From JANRKG01 sp033763635 (GTDB lineage: Bacteria; Cyanobacteriota; Cyanobacteriia; GCF-001939115), in assembly GCA_033763635.1 (NCBI GenBank), contig JANRKG010000241.1:1-8302 (forward strand): a DNA stretch of 8,302 nt, given 5' to 3'. Shown here one piece after another: positions 1 to 5,735 of this stretch; positions within the stretch are counted from its first letter, which is position 1; each line of letters starts with the position of its first letter. Both the position numbers and the translations under genes were made by a program. The notes under the pieces were generated by a model, which did not search any database, was not told the DNA's origin, and was given only the letters and a program-made list of their open reading frames with translations.

Positions 1-927
1 GGGTTGTCATCCTTTTTCTTCCCAACACGCCAATTCATTCTAGAAGATCAGAAGCATGGAACTTTCCTAACCCTCTTTGAGAATGATCCTCCCAGTGGTC
101 GGGTCACTGTGGGATTGACCAATCCCAACCAACTCACCTTCGATCGAGCTGAAACCGCTACCCTCACCGTTACTCCTGGTTTTATCCAGCAAACCCTTAA
201 TAACGGGGCGGATGTGGTATTGCAAGCCAGCAACGATATTACGCTGAACAGTAGTCTGGTGGTGAATAACCCGATCGGCAATGGGGGGAGTCTCACCTTC
301 CAGGCAGGGCGGAGTATTCTCCTAAATGGCAGCATCACGACCGATAACGGGAACTTGAACTTGCTGGCCAATCAACCTCTGGCAACGGGGGTCGTGAACC
401 GCCAGCGAGAGGTGGGGGCAGCGGCGATCGGCATGGCAGTGGGAACCCGCCTGGAAGCCGGATCGGGCAATGTCACAATAAGTTTGGATTCCGGTACAGG
501 GTTGACGAATCCAACGGTCAGTGGTACCACCCTCAGTAACATCAATACTTCGGGAACATTGCTGATTAATTCAGTCGCAGCCGTTGGGAAAACAACGGGA
601 AGTGTGATTACCGCAGGAATCATCCGGACGCAGGGGGTTGGGCCGTTCAACTTGCCGGAACTGCAACCCCCGATCGCGCCCCCCAGCGATCGCCCTTCCC
701 CAACTCCCAATCCCCATCCGCCGGAATCTGCGGGAGGGGCGGTTGACTTTCCCTCTCCGCCTATCGTGAATGTCTTTCCCCTCGATCCAACAACTCGGTT
801 CCGCTTTGCTCGTGAATTTGCGGGGCGATCGGCTCCGGTGCTCCAGGTCGATCGGGAACTCAAGCCTGTTCGCATCTGCACCATTCAAAGTGAGGGAAAC
901 ACGCAGGTCTTGGCCTGTGCCGAGTAA
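1..927 (+). CDS. FHA/S-layer-like beta-repeat surface protein, C-terminal part (5' truncated by window edge)
   Basis: The frame is open from base 1, so the true start lies upstream; the in-frame TTG at 4 is only the first codon that could be read as a start. About 309 codons are visible. The first two thirds is a beta-helix-like repeat region rich in Asn, Gly, Thr, Ser, Leu and Val, with phrases such as GADVVLQASNDITLN, GGSLTFQAGRSILLNGSI and DNGNLNLLAN. These are typical of filamentous-hemagglutinin-type and 'S-layer family' secreted proteins of cyanobacteria, usually exported by two-partner (type Vb) secretion. A proline-rich linker (bases about 661-735) follows, then a C-terminal segment of about 60 residues with two cysteines 13 residues apart near the end (CTIQ...VLAC) that could form a disulfide. 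No membrane anchor is visible. The N-terminal secretion domain and any partner TpsB gene would be outside the window. Family assignment rests on repeat style, and its role (adhesion or surface layer) is inference. Confidence 0.75.
   Translation, partial: GLSSFFFPTRQFILEDQKHGTFLTLFENDPPSGRVTVGLTNPNQLTFDRAETATLTVTPGFIQQTLNNGADVVLQASNDITLNSSLVVNNPIGNGGSLTFQAGRSILLNGSITTDNGNLNLLANQPLATGVVNRQREVGAAAIGMAVGTRLEAGSGNVTISLDSGTGLTNPTVSGTTLSNINTSGTLLINSVAAVGKTTGSVITAGIIRTQGVGPFNLPELQPPIAPPSDRPSPTPNPHPPESAGGAVDFPSPPIVNVFPLDPTTRFRFAREFAGRSAPVLQVDRELKPVRICTIQSEGNTQVLACAE
686..693. repeat. HIP1 octamer GCGATCGC (one of three)
   Basis: Exact copy of the cyanobacterial Highly Iterated Palindrome. Further exact copies are at 3106-3113 and 4021-4028, and the CGATCG core recurs many times elsewhere. 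All three octamers lie inside coding sequence. They mark the lineage and are not treated here as operators. Confidence 0.9.
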
Positions 928-994
928 TCCCGGGCTGAAAAGGAATCAAAAAGTTCACGGTAAGCACCCGCAAAATCCAAAACGATGCCCAAAA

Positions 995-1016
995 TATAAG
1001 GCGTAGCGTTTGGAGA
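995..1016 (+). promoter_or_regulatory. Possible -10 element (TATAAG) and Shine-Dalgarno GGAGA of the FAD oxidase gene
   Basis: TATAAG at 995-1000 resembles a sigma-70 -10 box, but I see no -35 hexamer at 16-18 bases upstream, so the promoter call is weak. GGAGA at 1012-1016 is a good ribosome binding site, seven bases before the ATG at 1024, and it supports that start. The 96-base gap after the previous gene shows no clear terminator hairpin. Confidence 0.4.
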
Positions 1017-1023
1017 CGAGGGC

Positions 1024-2388
1024 ATGACCGCAACTTCAGTCCGACCGATCGATTGGCCTGCCGTGACTGCGGCTTTGGAGGGCTTAGAACTCATTACCGA
1101 TGCCACCCAGATCACCAAACTCTCCCAGGATTACTACACCTTTAGTCCTGTCTTACAACAGCAATTGAGAGACAAACGGGGGGATCTGGTCGTCCGCCCG
1201 ACCTGTGAAGCGGAGGTGTTACAGGTGGCCCGTGTGTGCGTGCAGCATCAGGTGCCCTTGACCGTGCGCGGAGCCGGAACTGGAAACTATGGACAATGTG
1301 TGCCCCTGGAAGGTGGGTTAATTCTGGACATGAGCCGGATGCAAGCAGTGCGCTGGGTGAAACCGGGATTAGCCTGTGTGGAAGCGGGGGTGAAACTGGC
1401 AGCCCTGGACAAACAAACCCGCGAAATGGGTTGGGAATTGCGGATGGTGCCTTCTACCTACCGCACTGCGACGATCGGCGGCTTTATTGGCGGCGGCAGT
1501 GGGGGCATTGGCTCGATCACCTATGGGCAGTTGCGCGATCGGGGCAATCTTCATGCGGTGCGAGTCGTGACGATGGAAGACGAACCCCGTGTGATTGAGT
1601 TGCGGGGCGATGAGGTGCAACAAGTGAACCATGCCTATGGCACCAATGGCATCATCACTGAACTGGAAATTCCCCTCGGTCCTGCCTATCCCTGGGCAGA
1701 GGTCATTGTCAGCTTTGCGGATTTCATGGATGCGGCCCGCTTTGGTCAGGCATTGGGAGACGCAGACGGGTTGATCAAAAAGCTGATCTGCATCTGTGCT
1801 GCCCCAATTCCCACCTACTTCGCAGCCCTCCGCAACTCCATTCCTCCGGAGACCCACAGTGCCCTGCTGGTCATTGCCGAATCCTGCCTAGAACCGCTGG
1901 CAGATCTGGTTCGGGAGTATCGAGGCACAATCTGTTATCAGAAGACGGCTCAGGAAGCCAGCAAGGGTGTAACGCTCGTCGAGTATAGCTGGAACCACAC
2001 GACCCTCCATGCCCGGAGCGTCGATCCATCCCTCACTTACCTGCAAACCCTGTTCCCCGCCGATCGCCAACTGAAACTGCTGGAGCAGATGTATCACCAC
2101 TTTGGCGACGAAGTGATGATGCACCTGGAGTTTTTGCGGGTGGGGGGAACGGTCATGCCTGCCGCCCTCCAGATTGTGCGCTATACCACCGAAGAGCGAT
2201 TGCAGGAGATCATTCGCTACCACGAAGATCAGGGAGCGATCATCTTTAATCCCCACACCTACGTCCTGGAAGATGGAGGGATGAAACAGGTGGATCAGGC
2301 ACAGGTCAAGTTTAAAGAACGGGTGGACCCTTACGGGCTACTAAATCCCGGTAAAATGCGGGGGTGGCTAGAACGACAAAGCGTATGA
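1024..2388 (+). CDS. FAD-binding oxidoreductase, GlcD-like (FAD-linked oxidase, PCMH fold)
   Basis: A 454-residue protein of the vanillyl-alcohol-oxidase/PCMH flavoprotein superfamily, close in layout to glycolate oxidase subunit GlcD and D-lactate dehydrogenases. The FAD-binding domain spans roughly residues 50-220. It has the phosphate-binding loop RGAGTGNYGQ (82-91), the glycine-rich ATIGGFIGGGSGGIGS (149-164) and GTNGIITEL (206-214). The C-terminal FAD-oxidase cap ends with DPYGLLNPGKMRG (435-447), the characteristic end of this family. Length is normal. There is no signal peptide and no GlcF-type iron-sulfur cysteine motif, so a cytosolic FAD enzyme oxidising a 2-hydroxyacid or related substrate is expected, with the electron acceptor unknown. 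The start is supported by GGAGA seven bases upstream. Its stop overlaps the start of the downstream creatininase-family gene, which implies translational coupling. The exact substrate cannot be read from the sequence, so no gene symbol is given. Confidence 0.9.
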   Translation: MTATSVRPIDWPAVTAALEGLELITDATQITKLSQDYYTFSPVLQQQLRDKRGDLVVRPTCEAEVLQVARVCVQHQVPLTVRGAGTGNYGQCVPLEGGLILDMSRMQAVRWVKPGLACVEAGVKLAALDKQTREMGWELRMVPSTYRTATIGGFIGGGSGGIGSITYGQLRDRGNLHAVRVVTMEDEPRVIELRGDEVQQVNHAYGTNGIITELEIPLGPAYPWAEVIVSFADFMDAARFGQALGDADGLIKKLICICAAPIPTYFAALRNSIPPETHSALLVIAESCLEPLADLVREYRGTICYQKTAQEASKGVTLVEYSWNHTTLHARSVDPSLTYLQTLFPADRQLKLLEQMYHHFGDEVMMHLEFLRVGGTVMPAALQIVRYTTEERLQEIIRYHEDQGAIIFNPHTYVLEDGGMKQVDQAQVKFKERVDPYGLLNPGKMRGWLERQSV

Positions 2389-3215
2389 TGCATTCATTTA
2401 TTCCCCCCGATCGCTTCTATCCTTACCTGGCCTGGACGGACATTCAGGCAATGCCCGATAAGGAAAACGTGGTGTTAATTCAACCCATCGGGGCGATCGA
2501 GCAACACGGTCCCCATCTGCCCCTGGTGGTGGACTCGGCGATCGGAGTTGCGGTTTTGGGGAAAGCCCTGAACCAGGTCAATCCCTCTGTTCCGGCCTAT
2601 GCTCTGGCTCCCCTGCACTATGGGAAATCCAATGAACACTACCATTTCCCAGGCACCATTACCCTGAGTGCCCAAACCCTCCTGGCGATTCTCATGGAAG
2701 TGGCCGAGAGCCTGTACCGGGCCGGATTTCGCAAGCTGATTCTGATGAATTCCCACGGGGGGCAACCTCAGATCATGGAAATTGCTGCTCGTGATATTCA
2801 TCAAAAGTACGATGACTTTCTGGTGTTTCCCCTGTTTACCTGGCGAGTGCCCAACATTGCAGCCAGTTTATTAACTGAGAAGGAACTGGAGTACGGGATT
2901 CACGCGGGAGATGGGGAAACCAGTTTGCTGCTGTCTATCCTGCCAAATCAAGTAAAGATGGATGCCGCTGTGATGGAATATCCCGGAGAACTGCCAGAAA
3001 ATAGTTTGCTGAGTATGGAAGGTCAGTTGCCTTTTGCCTGGGTGACACGGGATTTAACCCGGAGTGGAGTGATCGGCAATCCCCTGACGGCTTCTCAAGA
3101 AAAGGGCGATCGCATTCTGGCCTCTCTGGCGGAAGGGTGGCGACAGGTGATCGAGGATGTGTACCGATTTCAGCAACCGAGAGTAGACAAAGCATGGAAA
3201 CCAACGACTGGTTAA
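2385..3215 (+). CDS. Creatininase-family metal-dependent amidohydrolase
   Basis: With the start at ATG 2385 the protein has 276 residues, normal to slightly long for the family (about 240-270). Metal-binding and catalytic motifs are complete: IGAIEQHGPHLPLVVD gives E39, H41 and D50, matching creatininase Glu34/His36/Asp45 in spacing; MNSHGGQ gives H124 (the family's N-x-H-G-G motif); HAGDGETS gives H173 and E178. The family hydrolyses cyclic amides or formamides (creatinine, formamidopyrimidines as in ArfB) and includes the mycofactocin peptidase MftE, so the substrate is open. The start is ambiguous. ATG 2385 forms an ATGA overlap with the oxidase stop, ATG 2388 is one codon later, and an in-frame GTG at 2364 would overlap further. 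I prefer 2385 because of the overlap geometry. No signal peptide is seen, so it is cytosolic. Overlap with the FAD oxidase suggests the two act on the same pathway. Confidence 0.9.
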   Translation: MMHSFIPPDRFYPYLAWTDIQAMPDKENVVLIQPIGAIEQHGPHLPLVVDSAIGVAVLGKALNQVNPSVPAYALAPLHYGKSNEHYHFPGTITLSAQTLLAILMEVAESLYRAGFRKLILMNSHGGQPQIMEIAARDIHQKYDDFLVFPLFTWRVPNIAASLLTEKELEYGIHAGDGETSLLLSILPNQVKMDAAVMEYPGELPENSLLSMEGQLPFAWVTRDLTRSGVIGNPLTASQEKGDRILASLAEGWRQVIEDVYRFQQPRVDKAWKPTTG

Positions 3216-3319
3216 TTCTCATCTGTAGCATTAGCGGAGTGTTCATCGGGATGTCCCTACGGACCTGGCAGGTGCGAATGAAACGGCACATCCTTACCAG
3301 GGATAAGAACGACCCCTAA
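3194..3319 (+). CDS. Putative small single-span membrane protein (41 aa)
   Basis: The ATG at 3194 lies inside the last 22 bases of the creatininase-family gene, in another frame. A GAGAG tract lies at 3179-3183, somewhat far upstream. The product has a short polar N-terminus (METND), one hydrophobic segment of about 18 residues (WLILICSISGVFIGMSL), then a basic, polar tail (RTWQVRMKRHILTRDKNDP). This is a classic small membrane protein layout, with the positive-inside rule placing the C-terminus in the cytoplasm. I recognise no family. It could be co-translated with the amidohydrolase. An upstream in-frame ATG at 3137 would add 19 residues lying entirely within the other gene and is less likely. 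It might also be a chance ORF, and only conservation in relatives would settle it. Confidence 0.45.
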   Translation: METNDWLILICSISGVFIGMSLRTWQVRMKRHILTRDKNDP

Positions 3320-3391
3320 AGCCACACCCGCCCAAGTCTTTCCCCTGCTGGTTTTCCGAATCCGTAATTCAACCGATCGCAACTTCTTTTT

Positions 3392-3406
3392 TACAAAATT
3401 TTTGTA
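3392..3406. promoter_or_regulatory. AT-rich perfect palindrome (possible operator) upstream of the TPR gene
   Basis: TACAAAA-T-TTTTGTA, seven-base arms around a single central T, about 54 bases before the ATG at 3460. It lies in a 140-base gap that is otherwise AT-rich in the middle and shows no clear -35/-10 pair. The symmetry suits a dimeric regulator, but AT-rich chance palindromes are common. Confidence 0.3.
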
Positions 3407-3459
3407 TTTTCCGGATCGGGAGGGAATACTACGAAAAATGATGCGATCGGCTGGGATTC

Positions 3460-4299
3460 ATGAACGCAAAACATCTGAAGCTTGTCGGAATTTCTGGTGT
3501 CGCCCTGGCTGGCTGGTTGCTGTGCTTCCATTTTCTCCCGGCCCCCAAGGGTTCACCGATCACTACCATCCTCTGGTATTTCCTGAGCTTGATGGTCGGG
3601 TTGTCCCTGGTCTACGGCACTTATCATTTTTTGATCAAACCTCAACAGTCTGATACACCAATCGCAGTGAACTCTGTCAAATCCAGGTCGATTGTCACCA
3701 ACGAGAGCCTGGAATCGGCTGACCACCTTGAGGACTTCGACTACCTACAACAGGCGATCGAGCAAGCCAAAGCAACTCAAAATACGGCCTCCGGTACATC
3801 GAGCGATACCTTTTCTCCCCCTCAAGTTCAGAAAGCCCCAGAAAACCCACCCCCTCCTACTCCTGTAGAATCTGTTCCCATTGCCACTGCGCCCGATCCG
3901 GCGTTGATTCAGGAAAAGGTCAAGGAGATGATCAATCAAGGGGTGCAAAAAGCCGCTTCCAACGACCATTGGGCGGCGATTTCTAAGTTTAATCAAGCGG
4001 TGCGGCTGGATGGAAACCACGCGATCGCCTACTACAATCGCAGCCTCTCCTACCTGAAATTGAACTATGGGGAAGAAGCCCTTCAGGATTGCTGCAAAGC
4101 GATTCAACTGAATCCTTCCTATGCCAAAGCCTACAACTGCCGGGGAAATATCCGCAAACAACGGGGCGATTTACGGGGCGCTTGTGCTGACTACCAACAG
4201 GCGCTTGAGATTGACCCCAATTTTTCTGGGGCACGGCAAAATCTAGAAAAAGTACAGGCTCGTCTCCAAGCAAAGACAAGCACGAAAAAGAAGGGCTGA
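3460..4299 (+). CDS. Membrane-anchored TPR-repeat protein
   Basis: A 279-residue protein with three parts. Residues about 8-26 and 36-58 are two hydrophobic segments forming a membrane hairpin, and the basic MNAKHLK start predicts N-in. Residues about 60-150 are a polar, Ser/Thr/Pro-rich linker that includes a PPPPTP stretch. Residues about 154-255 hold three tetratricopeptide repeats: W/A-I-S-K-F-N-Q-A-V-R-L, then A-Y-Y-N-R-S-L-S-Y-L-K-L...A-I-Q-L-N-P, then A-Y-N-C-R-G-N...A-L-E-I-D-P-N. The protein ends in a Lys-rich tail. TPRs bind partner proteins, so a cytoplasmic-face scaffold or assembly role is likely, with the partner unknown. The start is ATG 3460. The frame is closed by a stop at 3439, and the only ribosome-site hint is GGGA just upstream. 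It is separated by 140 bases from the upstream cluster and is probably its own transcription unit. Confidence 0.85.
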   Translation: MNAKHLKLVGISGVALAGWLLCFHFLPAPKGSPITTILWYFLSLMVGLSLVYGTYHFLIKPQQSDTPIAVNSVKSRSIVTNESLESADHLEDFDYLQQAIEQAKATQNTASGTSSDTFSPPQVQKAPENPPPPTPVESVPIATAPDPALIQEKVKEMINQGVQKAASNDHWAAISKFNQAVRLDGNHAIAYYNRSLSYLKLNYGEEALQDCCKAIQLNPSYAKAYNCRGNIRKQRGDLRGACADYQQALEIDPNFSGARQNLEKVQARLQAKTSTKKKG

Positions 4300-4313
4300 A
4301 CTGCGCTACTTTG

Positions 4314-4329
4314 GTAAACGTGTAAACGT
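4314..4329. repeat. Tandem direct repeat GTAAACGT x2 (possible operator)
   Basis: Two perfect, abutting copies of GTAAACGT followed directly by TACGT, in the 53-base gap between the TPR gene and the gene at 4353. The second copy also forms a short dyad, GTAA-ACG-TTAC (4322-4332). It lies 24 bases before the start codon, where it could sit in a promoter or leader. No Shine-Dalgarno is visible for the downstream gene. Confidence 0.4.
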
Positions 4330-4352
4330 TACGTGCGGTCAGACCCTCCACC

Positions 4353-4871
4353 ATGAATTATCTTGTTGCTGTCCTATCCGATCGCCTTCAGGCAGAAGCT
4401 GCCTATTCTGCCCTGGAGCAAGCGAATCTGCCGCTGAATCAGGTGGCGATTTTGGGAAAGGGCTACCAGAGTGCGGATGAATATGGCTTGATCGACCCGA
4501 ATGAGGCCGCCCGAAAGAACGCCCGTCTCATGACGTTTTGGTTGGTGCCTTTTGGCTTTGTCGCTGGATTTACCTTCAGTTCCATTACCGGGTTAAGAAC
4601 TTTCGCCTGGGCGGGTGAGTTTGGCGATCACCTGATTGGTGGTGTGTTGGGGGCAGTGTCGGGTGCCCTGGGCAGCATCTTTGTCGGGGGCGGCGTGGGG
4701 ATGGTCGTGGGCAGCGGAGATGCCCTGCCCTACCGCAATCGTTTGAATGCCGGGAAATATCTAATCGTCGTGAAGGGGTCTGATAGTTTGACCGGGAAAG
4801 CTACCAGTATTTTGCGTTCCCTCAATCCAGAGAGCCTTCAGGGGTATAAAGACCCCAGTATGGTGGAATAG
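4353..4871 (+). CDS. Conserved-type membrane protein with Gly-rich TM hairpin between two alpha/beta halves (general-stress-protein-17M-like layout)
   Basis: A 172-residue protein. Residues 2-34 read as strand-helix-strand (NYLVAVLSDRLQAEAAYSALEQ...QVAIL) and residues 135-157 as strand-helix (KYLIVVKGSDSLTGKATSIL). Together they could complete a small ferredoxin-like domain. Between them are two hydrophobic segments, about 59-80 and 93-120, the second a glycine-zipper type sequence (GGVLGAVSGALGSIFVGGG). This layout resembles the DUF1269/general-stress-protein-17M style of bacterial membrane protein, but I cannot confirm family membership. A stress or membrane-packing role would be inference. 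The start is ATG 4353. No ribosome site is seen, which is common in cyanobacteria. It converges with the minus-strand gene at 4970, with a hairpin in between. Confidence 0.8.
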   Translation: MNYLVAVLSDRLQAEAAYSALEQANLPLNQVAILGKGYQSADEYGLIDPNEAARKNARLMTFWLVPFGFVAGFTFSSITGLRTFAWAGEFGDHLIGGVLGAVSGALGSIFVGGGVGMVVGSGDALPYRNRLNAGKYLIVVKGSDSLTGKATSILRSLNPESLQGYKDPSMVE

Positions 4872-4938
4872 GGTCAAAGTGCATCCTGCTTTTACCAATG
4901 TGCCCCCCTTCTCCGGTTGCTGCGACTGTGTACCCAGA

Positions 4939-4960
4939 AATCCCCTCCTGGGAGGGGATT
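4939..4960. terminator. Perfect hairpin between convergent genes, possible bidirectional terminator
   Basis: AATCCCCTCC (4939-4948), two bases TG, then GGAGGGGATT (4951-4960): ten-base arms, perfectly complementary. It lies 67 bases after the plus-strand stop and 9 bases beyond the minus-strand stop. Neither strand has a T-run after the stem, so it is not a canonical intrinsic terminator. It may act as a 3'-end stabiliser, a rho-independent variant, or be a copy of a dispersed palindromic repeat. Confidence 0.5.
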
Positions 4961-4969
4961 GGAGACCAG

Positions 4970-5389
4970 TTAAATCATCCCGGACCCTCGACCCCGCTGG
5001 TCTTGTTCCGTGCTCAGTTTGCCTTCCTCATCAGCATTGATATCGCGGTACTCAGCCTTTCGCGCTTGTTGAGCCGCTTCTTCCTGCTCGCGCGCATCGC
5101 CCGGTACTTCGTAATACATCTCAGGCTCGATCGCGTAATTATTCAGCAAGCCTTCTTTGTCTACGGTGTACCCGTCGGTTGTATGGATGCTGGCAGCATC
5201 GGTTTGATCGTTCGTTGAGGCGTTGGCTTCCCGTTGCTCAGTGGGATGGGTTTTGAATAAGTCGCCTTCCCGTTCTTTTCGGGCTGCGGTTTCCGCCGGG
5301 ACGATATGGGGATCGTAGGAATCATCGGCAACCCGGTTGGAGGTATCTGCAACTACCTGTCTCTTTTTATTAATGTCTTGATTCGCCAT
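4970..5389 (-). CDS. Hydrophilic, probably disordered protein of unknown function
   Basis: A 139-residue protein with no Cys, no Trp and almost no hydrophobic runs. It is rich in Asp, Glu, Gln, Ala, Arg, Thr and Asn, as in hydrophilin or stress-associated proteins. The middle has a slightly ordered motif (GYTVDKEGLLNNYAIEPEM, YYEVPGD), followed by a charged helix-prone stretch (AREQEEAAQQARKAEYRD) and a Gly/Arg-rich end. I do not recognise a named family. A soluble cytoplasmic protein with a stress or binding role is plausible but inferred. The start ATG at 5389 is well supported by GAGG on the minus strand (5401-5398), eight bases upstream. Its upstream region carries the inverted repeat at 5452-5475, and it is divergent from the ribosomal protein S1 gene. 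Confidence 0.75.
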   Translation of the reverse strand: MANQDINKKRQVVADTSNRVADDSYDPHIVPAETAARKEREGDLFKTHPTEQREANASTNDQTDAASIHTTDGYTVDKEGLLNNYAIEPEMYYEVPGDAREQEEAAQQARKAEYRDINADEEGKLSTEQDQRGRGSGMI

Positions 5390-5451
5390 TTTTTAATCCT
5401 CAAATCTATCTAAAAGTGAATTTTGACTAACGTGAGTTCCTAGTAGCCGAC

Positions 5452-5475
5452 TGATCAACATAGTTACATTGATCA
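5452..5475. promoter_or_regulatory. Inverted repeat TGATCAA-N10-TTGATCA, candidate operator
   Basis: Seven-base perfect arms at 5452-5458 and 5469-5475, each itself containing the palindrome TGATCA, with a 10-base spacer (centres 17 bases apart). It lies 63-86 bases upstream of the minus-strand start at 5389, a usual place for regulation of that gene. It does not fit the NtcA pattern GTA-N8-TAC. Which regulator binds is unknown. Confidence 0.4.
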
Positions 5476-5537
5476 AAATTTTTCTTATCTAGCCCCCGAA
5501 GGATTTTGATCCCCCGTTTCTCAACATCCTTTCAGGA

Positions 5538-5569
5538 CCAGATCTCCTCTGGCCCGTCTGTTGCCAGAG
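5538..5569 (+). promoter_or_regulatory. Two mutually exclusive hairpins upstream of the S1 gene
   Basis: CCAGA (5538-5542) can pair with TCTGG (5548-5552) around a five-base loop. CTCTGGC (5547-5553) can pair instead with GCCAGAG (5563-5569) around a nine-base loop. The two share bases 5548-5552, so only one can form at a time. If transcribed this would be an attenuator-like switch. If the promoter lies downstream (TATATT at 5680) it is only DNA-level symmetry. Confidence 0.3.
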
Positions 5570-5699
5570 CCGAATCACTGTTGCTGCGGAAATAAAAAAC
5601 AATTACTTCAAGAAACTTCATCTTTGCTCGATTTGCTGTCCTCCACTCCCCACAGATGTTCTTTCCTTCAGGAATTGTCTATATTGAGGAGACGGATTT

Positions 5700-5723
5700 A
5701 TGTCAATCCTTACTCACGTTTAG
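5700..5723 (+). CDS. Possible seven-codon leader ORF (MSILTHV) ahead of S1
   Basis: ATG at 5700, six more codons, TAG at 5721-5723. GAGGAG at 5686-5691 (AGGAG complementary to the 16S rRNA 3' end) sits eight bases before the ATG, the best ribosome site in this part of the window. The S1 start at 5736 has none. The ORF is in the same frame as S1 and ends 12 bases before it, so it could couple initiation or act as a regulatory leader. It could also be chance. The candidate -10 at 5680-5685 would start transcription too late to include the ribosome site. Confidence 0.3.
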   Translation: MSILTHV

Positions 5724-5735
5724 TTTCAAGTTTTT

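Larger units (their letters stand above)
5390..5735. other. Divergent intergenic region (346 bases) between the hydrophilic-protein gene and the S1 gene
   Basis: AT-rich compared with the flanking genes. From left to right it holds the minus-strand ribosome site (5398-5401), an inverted repeat of TGATCA units (5452-5475), two overlapping hairpins (5538-5569), a possible plus-strand -10 box TATATT (5680-5685) without a convincing -35, and a seven-codon ORF with a Shine-Dalgarno (5686-5723). Short open frames across it have no protein-like composition. No tRNA or stable RNA is recognised. Confidence 0.6.

Noticed and set aside
48..888. Long minus-strand open frames opposite the FHA-like gene (up to 170 codons)
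   Set aside because: They mirror a biased plus-strand coding region, have Pro/Arg/Ser-rich non-protein-like composition and no ribosome sites.
1369..2256. Minus-strand open frames opposite the FAD oxidase gene
   Set aside because: The plus-strand product has complete family motifs across this interval; the antisense translations show none.
2364..2384. GTG 2364 as the creatininase-family start
   Set aside because: It would add seven residues (MARTTKR) within the oxidase gene; the ATG at 2385 overlaps the stop in a standard coupling arrangement and puts the metal-site residues at the expected positions.
5680..5685. TATATT as the S1 promoter -10 box
   Set aside because: Good match to the -10 consensus but no -35 hexamer at the right distance, and it would place transcription after the Shine-Dalgarno of the leader ORF; kept only as a mention.
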